A stretch of 64,000 nt of DNA from Flavobacteriales bacterium (GTDB lineage Bacteria; Bacteroidota; Bacteroidia; Flavobacteriales_F; PHOS-HE28): assembly GCA_016713875.1 (NCBI GenBank), contig JADJOI010000003.1, positions 2,232,001 through 2,296,000 of the forward strand. The letters are read 5' to 3'. This document shows positions 31,087-39,898 of the stretch, piece by piece (the first letter of the stretch is position 1; each line of letters opens with the position of its first letter). Under the pieces are notes generated by a model. That model worked only from the letters and a program-made list of their open reading frames with translations, did no database searches and was not told where the DNA came from. Made by a program: the position numbers and the translations under genes.

Positions 31087-32439
31087 ATGAGCACGACCCG
31101 CCCTGCCGTTTGCATCCATTGGTTCCGACGCGACCTGCGGCTGGAGGACAACCACGGGCTCTTCCGCGCATTGAGCGAACACGGCGAGGTGTTGCCCCTG
31201 TTCATCCTTGACACGGACATCCTGGACCGGCTCGAGGACAGGCATGACCGCCGGGTGGACTTCATCCACCGCGCCCTGGCCGGACTTCAGGACCAACTGG
31301 TGAAGTACGGGTCCATGATGCTGGTGGAGCACGGCCGCCCCATCGAGGTGTGGAAGCGCGTGCTGGACCGGTTCGACGTGAAGGCCGTCACCGCCAACCA
31401 CGACCACGAACCCTACGGCAATGCGCGGGACAAGGCCGTGGGCGAATTGATGGTCTCGCGCGGCATACCGTTCCGCACCTTCAAGGACATCAGCATCTTC
31501 GAGCGCGGCGAGGTGGTGAAGGATGACGGCGGCCCATACACCGTGTACACACCGTACATGCGAAAATGGAGGAGCCTGTTCAGGCCTGAACTGGCCGATG
31601 CGTTCCCGAGCGGCAGGCATACCGATCGGTTCCACCGGACGGAACCGCTGCCCATGCCCACGCTGGAGCGGATCGGGTTCGCACCGACGGACCTTCGCAT
31701 CCCTCCGGCTCACGTGAGCGACGACCTTCTGCGCCATTACGAACGGACGCGGGACGTACCGGCCATCGCGGGCACGAGCCGCATGAGCGTTCATCTACGC
31801 TTCGGCACGGTAAGCGTGCGCGAACTGGTGCGCAGGTCGTTCAGCACGAGCCCCAAATACCTGAACGAGCTCATCTGGCGCGAGTTCTACATGCAGGTGC
31901 TCTGGCATCACCCGCACGCCGTGGAACGGGCCATCAAGCCCGGCTACGACCGGATCGCCTGGCGGAAGGACGAACAAGAGCTCATGTTGTGGGCCCAGGG
32001 GCGCACCGGCTACCCGCTGGTGGATGCGGGCATGCGCGAGCTGAACGCCACGGGGTTGATGCACAACCGGGTGCGCATGGTGGTGGCCAGCTTCCTCACC
32101 AAGCACCTGCTCATCGACTGGCGCTGGGGCGAGTCGGTCTTCGCCGCCAGGCTGCTGGACTTCGAGCTTAGCAGCAACAACGGTGGCTGGCAATGGGCGA
32201 GCGGATCGGGCTGCGATGCCGCCCCGTACTTCCGCGTCTTCAACCCGGCCTTGCAGCAGCAGAAATTCGACCCGCAGTTAAAATATGTGAAGCACTGGGT
32301 ACCCGAGGTGGGTTCGGCAAACTATGTGCAGCCCATGGTCGTTCATGAAGTGGCCCGGCAACGCGCGCTGAAAGCATACGCCGAAGCGCTGCGGGAAGGG
32401 CCACGACGAACCGAAGCACGACCTCAACTGTTCAACTGA
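31087..32439 (+). CDS. Deoxyribodipyrimidine photolyase (class I photolyase/cryptochrome)
   Basis: The 450-residue flavoprotein has the N-terminal antenna domain (WFRRDLRLEDNHGL) and the C-terminal FAD domain (NELIWREFYMQVLWHHP, GYPLVDAGMRELNATG, NGGWQWASGSGCDAAPYF). These fit the class I CPD photolyase family, which repairs UV dimers using light. A blue-light signalling role cannot be excluded. It lies 33 bases after idi in the light/stress operon. Confidence 0.9.
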   Translation: MSTTRPAVCIHWFRRDLRLEDNHGLFRALSEHGEVLPLFILDTDILDRLEDRHDRRVDFIHRALAGLQDQLVKYGSMMLVEHGRPIEVWKRVLDRFDVKAVTANHDHEPYGNARDKAVGELMVSRGIPFRTFKDISIFERGEVVKDDGGPYTVYTPYMRKWRSLFRPELADAFPSGRHTDRFHRTEPLPMPTLERIGFAPTDLRIPPAHVSDDLLRHYERTRDVPAIAGTSRMSVHLRFGTVSVRELVRRSFSTSPKYLNELIWREFYMQVLWHHPHAVERAIKPGYDRIAWRKDEQELMLWAQGRTGYPLVDAGMRELNATGLMHNRVRMVVASFLTKHLLIDWRWGESVFAARLLDFELSSNNGGWQWASGSGCDAAPYFRVFNPALQQQKFDPQLKYVKHWVPEVGSANYVQPMVVHEVARQRALKAYAEALREGPRRTEARPQLFN

Positions 32440-32445
32440 ACGACC

Positions 32446-32607
32446 ATGCCACGCAAAAAGAAAGCCCTCATCCTCGCCCAACCGGTCCGCGAAGGGATCG
32501 AGCGCATCAAGGTTCGCCTCGACGCCCGGACGGTGATCACGCTGGCCAGCCTCAAGGCGCTGGAGTTCTGGAAACAACGATATCCCAAGGCCGAGGTCAT
32601 CGGTTGA
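32446..32607 (+). CDS. Small basic protein of unknown function
   Basis: A 53-residue frame opens with ATG six bases after the photolyase stop and ends four bases before the SRPBCC gene, so it is embedded in the operon. It begins MPRKKKALILAQPVREG, has a segment suited to a helix (VITLASLKALEFWKQRYP) and no cysteines or recognised domain. Exact fit between neighbours and codon use like theirs support a real gene. No function is assigned. Confidence 0.7.
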   Translation: MPRKKKALILAQPVREGIERIKVRLDARTVITLASLKALEFWKQRYPKAEVIG

Positions 32608-32611
32608 TGCC

Positions 32612-33106
32612 ATGAAGATGCATGTGCTGGAACGGACCCAGGTGCTGCCGATCCCCATCGATCAGGCTTGGGCGTTCTTCAGCACCCCTCGGAATCTGGC
32701 GCTCATCACACCACCGGAGTTGGGCCTTCGCATCCGCGAGCCCTTCGACGACCGATCCGCGTACGACGGCCAGCTCATCCGGTACGCGGTGCGTCCGTTG
32801 CTGGGGATCCCCCTTCCGTGGCTCACACGCATCGAACGGGTGAACGCCCCGGGGCACTTCGCGGACACCCAGCTCAGTGGACCTTACGCCCGCTGGTACC
32901 ACGAGCACCGGTTCGAAGCTGTCCCCGAGGGCACGCGCATGCATGACCGGGTGGAATATGCCTTACCGCTGGGCCCGCTGGGGGAACTGATGCATCGGCT
33001 GCTCGTGCGCCGCCGGTTGGAGCGCATCTTCGAGTTCCGACGCCACGTGCTGGAGGGTCTGTTCCCCGAGCCACTGGTGCTTCATCCGCGTATCGCCGCC
33101 GCATGA
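32612..33106 (+). CDS. SRPBCC-fold protein
   Basis: The 164-residue protein resembles the START/polyketide-cyclase (SRPBCC) ligand-binding fold: TQVLPIPIDQAWAFFSTPRN at the start, then a beta-sheet region (GPYARWYHEHRFEAV) and a long C-terminal helix (HRLLVRRRLERIFEFRRHVL). Members near photolyase genes are often annotated as cell-division inhibitors, but this is not established. It overlaps crtZ by ATGA. Confidence 0.78.
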   Translation: MKMHVLERTQVLPIPIDQAWAFFSTPRNLALITPPELGLRIREPFDDRSAYDGQLIRYAVRPLLGIPLPWLTRIERVNAPGHFADTQLSGPYARWYHEHRFEAVPEGTRMHDRVEYALPLGPLGELMHRLLVRRRLERIFEFRRHVLEGLFPEPLVLHPRIAAA

Positions 33107-33642
33107 GCACGTGGATGGTCCTGCTGGTGATCACCGCCACCTTCGTCGCTATGGAGGCGGTGGCCTGGGCCACACACAAGTACGTCATGCACGGACTGCT
33201 CTGGTCCCTGCACAAGGACCATCATCATAAGGATCACCGCAGCACGCTCGAGCGCAACGATTGGTTCTTCGTGATCTTCGCCGTTCCTTCGATGGCCTTG
33301 TTCATTCTCGGCGGCCAGTTGGGGGCTCACACGCCCTGGGGATGGATGGGCTTGGGGATCCTGCTTTACGGCATCGCCTACTTCTTGGTCCACGAGGTGT
33401 TCATCCACCGGAGGCTGCCGTGGTTCCGTGATACGCGGAACGCTTATCTGTTGGCCGCGCGTCGTGCGCACAAGATGCATCACAAGCACCTGGGCCGCGA
33501 GCACGGTGAATGCTTCGGCATGCTCGTGTTCCCGTTCCGGTTCCTTCGCGAGATGCGGCGCGGCCGCAACACTTCGGGCGCTCAGCCTCAGGGACAGGCC
33601 TCCATGCGCATGGGCACCTCCACGTCGGGCGGGCTGAGATAA
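33103..33642 (+). CDS. crtZ: Beta-carotene hydroxylase (fatty-acid hydroxylase superfamily)
   Basis: The 179-residue membrane di-iron enzyme carries the expected histidine boxes HKYVMH, HKDHHH, HEVFIHRR and HKMHHKH and about four membrane segments. It would add 3-hydroxy groups to beta-carotene, giving zeaxanthin-type pigment, assuming a lycopene cyclase elsewhere. The last 18 or so residues are low-complexity and overlap the convergent TauE-like gene by 55 bases, so the conserved protein ends slightly earlier. Confidence 0.9.
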   Translation: MSTWMVLLVITATFVAMEAVAWATHKYVMHGLLWSLHKDHHHKDHRSTLERNDWFFVIFAVPSMALFILGGQLGAHTPWGWMGLGILLYGIAYFLVHEVFIHRRLPWFRDTRNAYLLAARRAHKMHHKHLGREHGECFGMLVFPFRFLREMRRGRNTSGAQPQGQASMRMGTSTSGGLR

Positions 33643-34280
33643 GGGATGTCCAGCGCCAATCCGCGGATGAGCAGGAGGGCCGCCATGAGCGCATAGCCTG
33701 CGGGCGCCCAGCGCGTGAGGCGTGCCCTGAACCGAGCTCCGAACGATGCCCCGGCCGATCGCACGGCGAACAAGGCCGGCCAGGTGCCCAGCCCGAAACC
33801 GGCCATGAACAGGGCTCCATCCAAGGAGCCTTCCTGCGCGAGCGCGCCGGCCACGGCCACGTACACCATTCCGCATGGCAGCAGACCATTGAGCATTCCG
33901 GTGATGAGCACGGCCGGCGCGCTGCTGCGACGGAGTCGGCGTGCGACAGCGGACCTCAGGCGTGCCACCCAGGCCGAAGGCACCACAGGGCGATGCAGGC
34001 GCGCAGCCGTGGCGGGAACCACCAAGGCTGCGAGCATGAGCACGGCCAGCGCGATCGCCACCACCTGCTGGACCCCGGCCAGGCCCAGTCCGCGACCGAA
34101 CAGGCCGAACAGGGCACCGATGACCATGTAGGTGAGCACCCGGCCGGTGTTGAGGAGCACGGTGGTCCGCACCGGGGCGCCCCCTTGCCCCACGGCCAGA
34201 TGCAGCGGGCCGCACATGGCCACGCAGTGGGCGCTGCCCAGCCCCCCCAGGACGAACGCGGAGATGATCAGGGCGATCAT
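33588..34280 (-). CDS. TauE/SafE or UreH-type membrane protein of the cbb3 cluster
   Basis: The 230-residue protein has about six membrane segments, beginning ALIISAFVLGGLGSAHCVAM followed by CGPLHLA, and a second conserved Cys-containing segment NGLLPCGMVYVAV. This two-repeat layout with cysteines is seen in the UreH/SafE-like proteins that accompany cco operons and may help copper or haem delivery. The ATG at 34280 overlaps the ccoH stop (ATGA). Confidence 0.85.
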   Translation of the reverse strand: MIALIISAFVLGGLGSAHCVAMCGPLHLAVGQGGAPVRTTVLLNTGRVLTYMVIGALFGLFGRGLGLAGVQQVVAIALAVLMLAALVVPATAARLHRPVVPSAWVARLRSAVARRLRRSSAPAVLITGMLNGLLPCGMVYVAVAGALAQEGSLDGALFMAGFGLGTWPALFAVRSAGASFGARFRARLTRWAPAGYALMAALLLIRGLALDIPYLSPPDVEVPMRMEACP

Positions 34281-34705
34281 GGCACCACGATCCGTTCCTC
34301 GACCAGACCGACTCCTGCAGGACCGGTCCATTCCAGCTCGGCCTTGTACATCCCCCGTAGGAGGTCGGTCACCGGCACAGCGCACCGGCCATCCGCCCGG
34401 CAAAGCACCTCGAACGCCCGGTCCGCACGTTCATCGGACGGTCGCTGTAGACGCAGGGTGGCGCGCGCCGGCGGGTCGCCTTGGAACGCGATGAGGAGCG
34501 AATCGCCCTCCACCTGGAAGGTCACTCGGTCAACGCCCGCACGGTGGATCTTGTCCATCCGATCCTGGTAACGAAGCTCCTGGGCGTAATAATCCTCGGC
34601 CACGAGCTCTTCCTGTTCCTGGATGGCCTTGATCATGAATCCCGCCATGAGCGCGATGAAGGCCATCATGGTGAGCGTGACCCCTGTTCCCCAGCTGAAC
34701 TTCAT
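34277..34705 (-). CDS. ccoH: Cbb3 oxidase assembly protein CcoH (FixH)
   Basis: The 142-residue protein has one N-terminal membrane helix (GVTLTMMAFIALMAGFMI) and a periplasmic beta-rich FixH domain, with YYAQELRYQDRMDK after the helix as in the family. FixH is needed for assembly of cbb3 oxidase. It overlaps ccoG upstream and the TauE-like gene downstream by ATGA. Confidence 0.9.
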   Translation of the reverse strand: MKFSWGTGVTLTMMAFIALMAGFMIKAIQEQEELVAEDYYAQELRYQDRMDKIHRAGVDRVTFQVEGDSLLIAFQGDPPARATLRLQRPSDERADRAFEVLCRADGRCAVPVTDLLRGMYKAELEWTGPAGVGLVEERIVVP

Positions 34706-36129
34706 GGTGTGGTGATGTTGATGGGCCCCACAAAGGTGGTGGACACGTCCTCCAGCAGGCGGTCACCGGAGAAAACCCCGATGTTGACCTCGGTCTTCAT
34801 GCCGCTCATGGCGGACCGGTCGAGGATGATGAACAGGCTGCCCTGGGCCAGCATGGCCGGTTGCAGCTCGATCTCCTTTCCGACCAGCTCGATGGAACCG
34901 TGCACGTTCTCCAGCACGAAGCGGATGGGGATGTCGCGGGAGGTCTTGTTCACGACCTTGTAGTTGTAAAGATTGCTGATGCGACCGTCCGGACGGGTCT
35001 GATACAGCATGCCGGGGGTGCGCAGCACGGTGGTCTCCACATCGCTGCGCAGCATGATCAGGGTGAAGATGACGGCGATGAGGACGGTGAGCACGGCGCT
35101 GTAAGCCTTCATGCGGGTGGTCCACCGGAAGGGCTTCCGGTCCGAGATCTCCTCCTCGCTCGCATAGCGGATCAACCCCTTCGGCAGGCCGATGGCGCCC
35201 ATCATGTGGTCACAGGCATCGATGCAGGCGGTACAGTTCACGCATTCGAGCTGGGTGCCGTTCCGGATGTCGATCCCTGTAGGGCAGACGTGCACACAGG
35301 CCTTGCAGTCGATGCAGTCGCCCTTGCCCGCCGATCCGCGGTCCTCGCCCTTGCGGAAATGGGCACGCTGTTCGCCACGCATGCGGTCGTAGGCGATCAC
35401 CACCGACTGGCGGTCGAGCAACACACCCTGCAGCCGGCCATAGGGACAGACCGTGGTGCATACCTGCTCCCGCATGAAGGCGAAGACCCCGTAGAACACC
35501 AGGGAAAAGCCGAACATGGCGGCAAGGCCGCCCAGGTGCCGCCCGGGCGGCTCGGTGACGATCTGGATCAGCCGGTCGCTGCCGATGATGTATCCGAGGA
35601 AGGTATTGCCGATGACGAAGGCCACCAGGAAGAACAGGGCGTGCTTGGCCGACTTGCGGATCAACTTGTCCACGTCCAGCACGCGCTTGTTCAGGGCCTG
35701 CTGCTGCTTCCAGTCACCCTCGATCCAGTACTCGATGCGGCGGTACACCAGTTCCATGAACACGGTCTGCGGGCAAGCCCATCCGCAGAACAGGCGCCCG
35801 AAGGCCACGGTGAACAGGGCGATGAAGACGATGCTGGCGATGAAACCGAGGACGAAGAGATGGATGTCCTGCGGCCAGAAGGTCTGGCCGAGGATGACGA
35901 AGCGGCGACCAAGCACATCCAACTGCAACAGCGGCTCACCGCCGATGCGCAGGAAGGGCCCCACCAAAAGGAAGGCGAGCAATGTGTAACCGAACGCCAC
36001 GCGTCGGTTGAACCACTTGCCGCCCGGTTTCTTCGGGTAGATCCAGACCCGCCTTCCCTGCTTGTCGACCGTCGCGATGGAATCGCGGAAGCTCTCGTCG
36101 ACGGCCGGGTGCCCCTCTTTGACCATCAT
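34702..36129 (-). CDS. ccoG: Cbb3 oxidase maturation ferredoxin-like protein CcoG
   Basis: The 475-residue membrane protein has FCGWACPQTVF, a second CTTVCPYGRLQ, and two iron-sulfur motifs (CIDCKACVHVCP and CVNCTACIDACD), plus five or so membrane helices and a C-terminal immunoglobulin-like domain. Homologues act as cupric reductases for the copper supply of cbb3 oxidase. The stop of ccoP lies one base upstream. Confidence 0.95.
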   Translation of the reverse strand: MMVKEGHPAVDESFRDSIATVDKQGRRVWIYPKKPGGKWFNRRVAFGYTLLAFLLVGPFLRIGGEPLLQLDVLGRRFVILGQTFWPQDIHLFVLGFIASIVFIALFTVAFGRLFCGWACPQTVFMELVYRRIEYWIEGDWKQQQALNKRVLDVDKLIRKSAKHALFFLVAFVIGNTFLGYIIGSDRLIQIVTEPPGRHLGGLAAMFGFSLVFYGVFAFMREQVCTTVCPYGRLQGVLLDRQSVVIAYDRMRGEQRAHFRKGEDRGSAGKGDCIDCKACVHVCPTGIDIRNGTQLECVNCTACIDACDHMMGAIGLPKGLIRYASEEEISDRKPFRWTTRMKAYSAVLTVLIAVIFTLIMLRSDVETTVLRTPGMLYQTRPDGRISNLYNYKVVNKTSRDIPIRFVLENVHGSIELVGKEIELQPAMLAQGSLFIILDRSAMSGMKTEVNIGVFSGDRLLEDVSTTFVGPINITTP

Positions 36130-36130
36130 C

Positions 36131-37285
36131 TCATCGGATGGCCGCTACAGCGGCACTATCCGTCGGCAGGGACGGTACGGTATCGGATGCCGAAGGTGTG
36201 GCAGCGGCACCCCAGGGTTCACCTTCCGGCGCCTTGGCGTTCGGCGGGTTGGTGCCGTGCAGCTTCAGGATGTAGCTGGTCACGGCCTGCATCTCCGCGG
36301 GTTTGAGCTGCGCCTTCCACGCGATCATGCCCTTTTCCGCCACCCCGTAGTTGATGGTCTTGAACACGTTCTGCACCCCTCCTCCATGGATCCAATGATC
36401 ATCGGTGAGGTTGGGACCGACGCCTCCTTCCCCGGCGCCACCATGGCAGGCCTTGCAGTAGGCATCGAACGTGGCCCGCCCCCCGGCGATCGCGGCCTCA
36501 TCGGTGAGCGCCGTCACGTTGTTCTCATCCACCATGCCTGCGAACTGAGCCAGATAAGCGTCCACATCAGCCTTGGCCTGGGCCATCTCCTGGCGGTACT
36601 CCTCCTCCTGCGTGGGCCAGATGTCGAGAACGTGGACGTTGAGCAGGAACACCACGCTCCAGATCACCGTGCCATAGAACAGCCAGAGCCACCATGGCGG
36701 CAGTACGTTGTCCAACTCGCGGATCCCATCATACTCATGATGCATGAGCACGTCCTTCTCCTGCTCCACCTTCACGGAACGGGTGAGGCGCTGGAGAATG
36801 TTGTCGGCGAAGGTGGGACCCTCGACGACGGTCGGCGCATCGACCTCCTCTTTGCCTGAGAGCGTGCGGGCCATGCCGCGCACCGCGGAGAACTGGCCGA
36901 GGATGATGGCGAACAGGATCACATTGATACCGATCATCCACCACACCAGGGCGTTCACGGAGATGAGCGCGGTGGCCATGCCCGTGGCCGCATGCAGATC
37001 GGCGGAGGCACCGAGCCCGAGCAGGGCGAGCACCCCGGCGGCCCGGCGGCCTTTCACGTAATCGGCCCACACGGTGCCCGTGCCGCCCAGGGTGCGCAGG
37101 ATGCCGGACAACGAGAGGATGATGACCACCTGCAGCACGGCGACGGCCAGCAGCAGGTAGACGGTCTCCATGGATGCCGGTGCGGGCGCGGCGGCGACGG
37201 CGGCCTGCGCCGAAGCCACGGAGGTGCTGAGCATGGCTGCTCCGAGCGGGAGCAGGCGTTCCTTCCAGGAGGTCATGGTCTTCAT
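36131..37285 (-). CDS. ccoP: Cbb3 oxidase subunit III, cytochrome c (CcoP)
   Basis: The 384-residue protein starts with a signal-like segment and further membrane helices, then the FixP N-terminal motif (YDGIRELDNVLPPWWLWLFY) and one c-type haem site, YCKACHGG. Many proteobacterial CcoP proteins have two haems; a single one with extra N-terminal helices fits Bacteroidota. It overlaps ccoQ (ATGA). Confidence 0.92.
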   Translation of the reverse strand: MKTMTSWKERLLPLGAAMLSTSVASAQAAVAAAPAPASMETVYLLLAVAVLQVVIILSLSGILRTLGGTGTVWADYVKGRRAAGVLALLGLGASADLHAATGMATALISVNALVWWMIGINVILFAIILGQFSAVRGMARTLSGKEEVDAPTVVEGPTFADNILQRLTRSVKVEQEKDVLMHHEYDGIRELDNVLPPWWLWLFYGTVIWSVVFLLNVHVLDIWPTQEEEYRQEMAQAKADVDAYLAQFAGMVDENNVTALTDEAAIAGGRATFDAYCKACHGGAGEGGVGPNLTDDHWIHGGGVQNVFKTINYGVAEKGMIAWKAQLKPAEMQAVTSYILKLHGTNPPNAKAPEGEPWGAAATPSASDTVPSLPTDSAAVAAIR

Positions 37286-37476
37286 GGATGAAGCGTTCGG
37301 TCGGTGGGGATGTCGGAGAAGGGCAGCTCCTCCAGGTGCTTGATGCGGCGCCGGTCGCTCGTGAGCACCAGCAGGCTGGCGGCGATGAACACCGTCAGGA
37401 AGATGACGAAGGCCAGGAGCGGGAAGAGGTCCACGCCCTCGATCGCGTTCAGATGGTGCTTGATGAACTTGAGCAT
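37282..37476 (-). CDS. ccoQ: Cbb3 oxidase small subunit (CcoQ-like)
   Basis: The 64-residue protein has one membrane helix (LLAFVIFLTVFIAASLLVL) and a charged C-terminal tail (DRRRIKHLEELPF). Size and position between ccoNO and ccoP fit CcoQ, which stabilises the oxidase. Confidence 0.85.
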   Translation of the reverse strand: MLKFIKHHLNAIEGVDLFPLLAFVIFLTVFIAASLLVLTSDRRRIKHLEELPFSDIPTDRTLHP

Positions 37477-37500
37477 TGCCGCTGGTGTCTTGCGCGTTGA

Positions 37501-39633
37501 TCACTTGGCGGCCGTGGCCTGTGCGGATGCCTCAGGACGGATGTCGGTGCCCAGACGCTGCAGGTAGGCGATCAGTGCCACGATCTCCAGTTCGGGGTTC
37601 GTCTCGATCTTGTCCTTCTTCAGGCCGGCCGCGATGGCATCGGCCTGGGCTGAGAGGTCGTCGTTCGCCTGGTCCGCGTAGCCTTCGGGATACGGCACAC
37701 CGAGGGTCTGCATCGCGCGGATCTTGGCGGGTGTGCTGGCCACATCGATCGGCTTCTCGTACAGCCAGGGATAGGCCGGCATCAAGGAGCCGGCGCTCAT
37801 GCTGGTGGGGTCGAACATGTGGTAATAATGCCAGCTATCGGGGTACTTCCCTCCTACCCGATGCAGGTCCGGCCCCGTGCGTTTGCTGCCCCATTGGAAG
37901 GGGTGGTCGTAGACGAACTCGCCCGCCTTGCTGTATTCCCCATAGCGCTCCGTCTCGCTGCGGAAAGGCCGCACCATCTGGGAGTGGCACGTGTAGCAGC
38001 CTTCGCGGACGTAGATGTCCCTGCCTTGGAGCTCGAGCGGCGTATAGGGTTTCACGCTGGCGATGGTGGGCACGTTGCTCTTGATGAGGAAGGTCGGCAC
38101 CAGCTCGAACACACCGCCGATGGCCACGAGCACGAGGCTCACCACGAGCATCTGGATGGGGCGCCGTTCGATCCAGCGGTGCCAGTGACCGGTGCTCTCA
38201 CCGGCATACTCCTTCTCCAAGGCCGGGGCCTCGGCCTCCTCGTCCTTGATGAGCCGGCCAGCGGCCACCGTGCGCCACACGTTGTACACCATCAGCAGCG
38301 CACCGGTCAGGTAGAGCGTTCCGCCAAGTCCGCGCAGCCAGTAGGCGTATTTGATCTGCAGCACGGTGTCCAGGAAGTTCTTGTAGACGAGGTAGCCGTC
38401 CGGAGTGAACTGCTTCCACATGAGGCTCTGGGTGAATCCGGCGAAGTACAGCGGCACCGCGTAGAAAACGATGCCCAGGGTGCCGATCCAGAAGTGCGCG
38501 TTGGCCAGGCCCTTGCTGTACAGCTTCGTGCCGAAGAGGCGTGGCACCATCCAGTACACCATGCCGAAGGTGAAGAAGCCGTTCCAGCCCAGGCCGCCGA
38601 CATGCACGTGCGCGATGGTCCAGTCCGTGAAGTGGCTGATGCTGTTGAAGAACTTGGTGCTGAGCAGCGGGCCTTCAAGCGTGGCCATGCCGTAGCAGGT
38701 GATGGCCACCACGAAGAACTTCAGGATGGGGTCCTCGCGCACCCGGTCCCACGCCCCGCGCAGGGTGAGCAGACCATTGAGCATGCCGCCCCAGCTGGGT
38801 GCGATGAGCATGATACTGAAGACCGTGCCAAGGCTCTGCGCCCAGTCCGGGAGCGAACTGTAGAGCAGGTGGTGCGGGCCGGCCCAGATGTAGATGAAGA
38901 TGAGGGCCCAGAAGTGGATGATCGAGAGTTTGTAGCTGTACACCGGCCGGTTGGCCGCCTTGGGCATGAAGTAGTACATCAGCCCCAGGTAGGGCGTGGT
39001 GAGGAAGAAGGCCACGGCGTTGTGGCCGTACCACCACTGCACGAGCGCATCCTGCACGCCAGCGTACCAGCTGTAGCTCTTGAAGAGGTTCACCGGCACC
39101 TCGAAGCTGTTCACGATGTGCAGCATGGCCACGGTGACCCAGGTGGCGACGTAGAACCAGATGGCCACGTAGAGGTGGCGCTCCCGGCGCTTGAGGATGG
39201 TGCCGAACATGTTGATGCCGAACACGACCCAGATGAGCGTGATGGCGATGTCGATGGGCCACTCCAGTTCGGCGTACTCCTTGCCGGTGGTGAGGCCAAG
39301 GGGCAGGCTGATGGCGGCGGCGACGATGATCAGCTGCCAGCCCCAGAAGTGCACCCAGCTCAGCAGGTCGCTGAACATGCGCGCCTTCACCAGACGCTGC
39401 AGGCTGTAGTAGACGCCGGCGTAGATGCCGTTGCCCACGAAGGCGAAGATCACCGCGTTGGTGTGCAGCGGGCGCAGGCGGCCGAAGGAGAGCCACTCGG
39501 CGATGTTCCAGGAGGGGATCACCATCTGGAAGGCCGCCGTGAGCCCGACGAGCATGCCCACGACTCCGAAGATGATCGTGGCCATCAGGAAGGCGTTCAC
39601 GATCTTGTTGTCATACTTGAAACGCTCGATCAT
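37501..39633 (-). CDS. ccoNO: Cbb3-type cytochrome c oxidase, fused subunits I and II (CcoN-CcoO)
   Basis: The 710-residue fusion has the haem-copper catalytic subunit in residues about 1-480, with twelve or so helices and histidine ligand motifs (RPLHTNAVIF, WWYGHNAVAFFL, AGPHHLLYSSLP, IAHVHVGGLGWNGFF). The C-terminal part is CcoO with haem c site GCYTCHSQM. Fusion of N and O is typical of Bacteroidota. The ATG at 39633 is used because it gives the family start (MIERFKYDNKIV). It reduces oxygen with high affinity. Confidence 0.95.
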   Translation of the reverse strand: MIERFKYDNKIVNAFLMATIIFGVVGMLVGLTAAFQMVIPSWNIAEWLSFGRLRPLHTNAVIFAFVGNGIYAGVYYSLQRLVKARMFSDLLSWVHFWGWQLIIVAAAISLPLGLTTGKEYAELEWPIDIAITLIWVVFGINMFGTILKRRERHLYVAIWFYVATWVTVAMLHIVNSFEVPVNLFKSYSWYAGVQDALVQWWYGHNAVAFFLTTPYLGLMYYFMPKAANRPVYSYKLSIIHFWALIFIYIWAGPHHLLYSSLPDWAQSLGTVFSIMLIAPSWGGMLNGLLTLRGAWDRVREDPILKFFVVAITCYGMATLEGPLLSTKFFNSISHFTDWTIAHVHVGGLGWNGFFTFGMVYWMVPRLFGTKLYSKGLANAHFWIGTLGIVFYAVPLYFAGFTQSLMWKQFTPDGYLVYKNFLDTVLQIKYAYWLRGLGGTLYLTGALLMVYNVWRTVAAGRLIKDEEAEAPALEKEYAGESTGHWHRWIERRPIQMLVVSLVLVAIGGVFELVPTFLIKSNVPTIASVKPYTPLELQGRDIYVREGCYTCHSQMVRPFRSETERYGEYSKAGEFVYDHPFQWGSKRTGPDLHRVGGKYPDSWHYYHMFDPTSMSAGSLMPAYPWLYEKPIDVASTPAKIRAMQTLGVPYPEGYADQANDDLSAQADAIAAGLKKDKIETNPELEIVALIAYLQRLGTDIRPEASAQATAAK

Positions 39634-39637
39634 CGCT

Positions 39638-39814
39638 TCACTTGGTGTTGTTCGACGGGTTGGTGGGCACGGTCGGCCGGTCATCGCCCAGCATGCGCAC
39701 GGCGGGCGACCGGTCGTCCTCGTACTGGCCGGAGCGCACTGCCCAGGTGAAGGCGGCCAGGAACACCACCGCCACGATGGTGCTGGCCGCGATCAGGAGG
39801 AAGATGACGCTCAT
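39638..39814 (-). CDS. ccoS: Cbb3 oxidase assembly protein CcoS
   Basis: The 58-residue protein starts MSVIFLLIAASTIVAVVFL, one membrane helix followed by FTWAVRSGQYED, which is the CcoS hallmark. CcoS helps insert cofactors into the oxidase. The ATG at 39814 is preferred to an earlier in-frame start. It heads the operon and is followed by ccoNO after four bases. Confidence 0.92.
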   Translation of the reverse strand: MSVIFLLIAASTIVAVVFLAAFTWAVRSGQYEDDRSPAVRMLGDDRPTVPTNPSNNTK

Positions 39815-39831
39815 GGGGCTGGGTCCGGGCC

Positions 39832-39839
39832 CAAAAGTC
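39832..39839 (-). promoter_or_regulatory. -7-like box of the cco operon
   Basis: GACTTTTG on the minus strand is one base from TAnnTTTG and lies 17 bases before the ccoS ATG. Confidence 0.35.
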
Positions 39840-39882
39840 ACGGATGTGTCATGAGCCAGGGCTGACGGTCCTCACCGGGCCG

Positions 39883-39898
39883 ACTGACTTTCGTCAGT
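39883..39898. promoter_or_regulatory. Palindrome resembling a CRP/FNR-family site
   Basis: ACTGAC-TTTC-GTCAGT is a perfect palindrome with TGAC/GTCA half-sites at FNR-like spacing, about 70-85 bases upstream of ccoS and overlapping the ccoI stop codon. An oxygen-sensing regulator binding here would make sense for a cbb3 operon, but this is inferred. It is not followed by a T-run, so a terminator is less likely. Confidence 0.35.
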
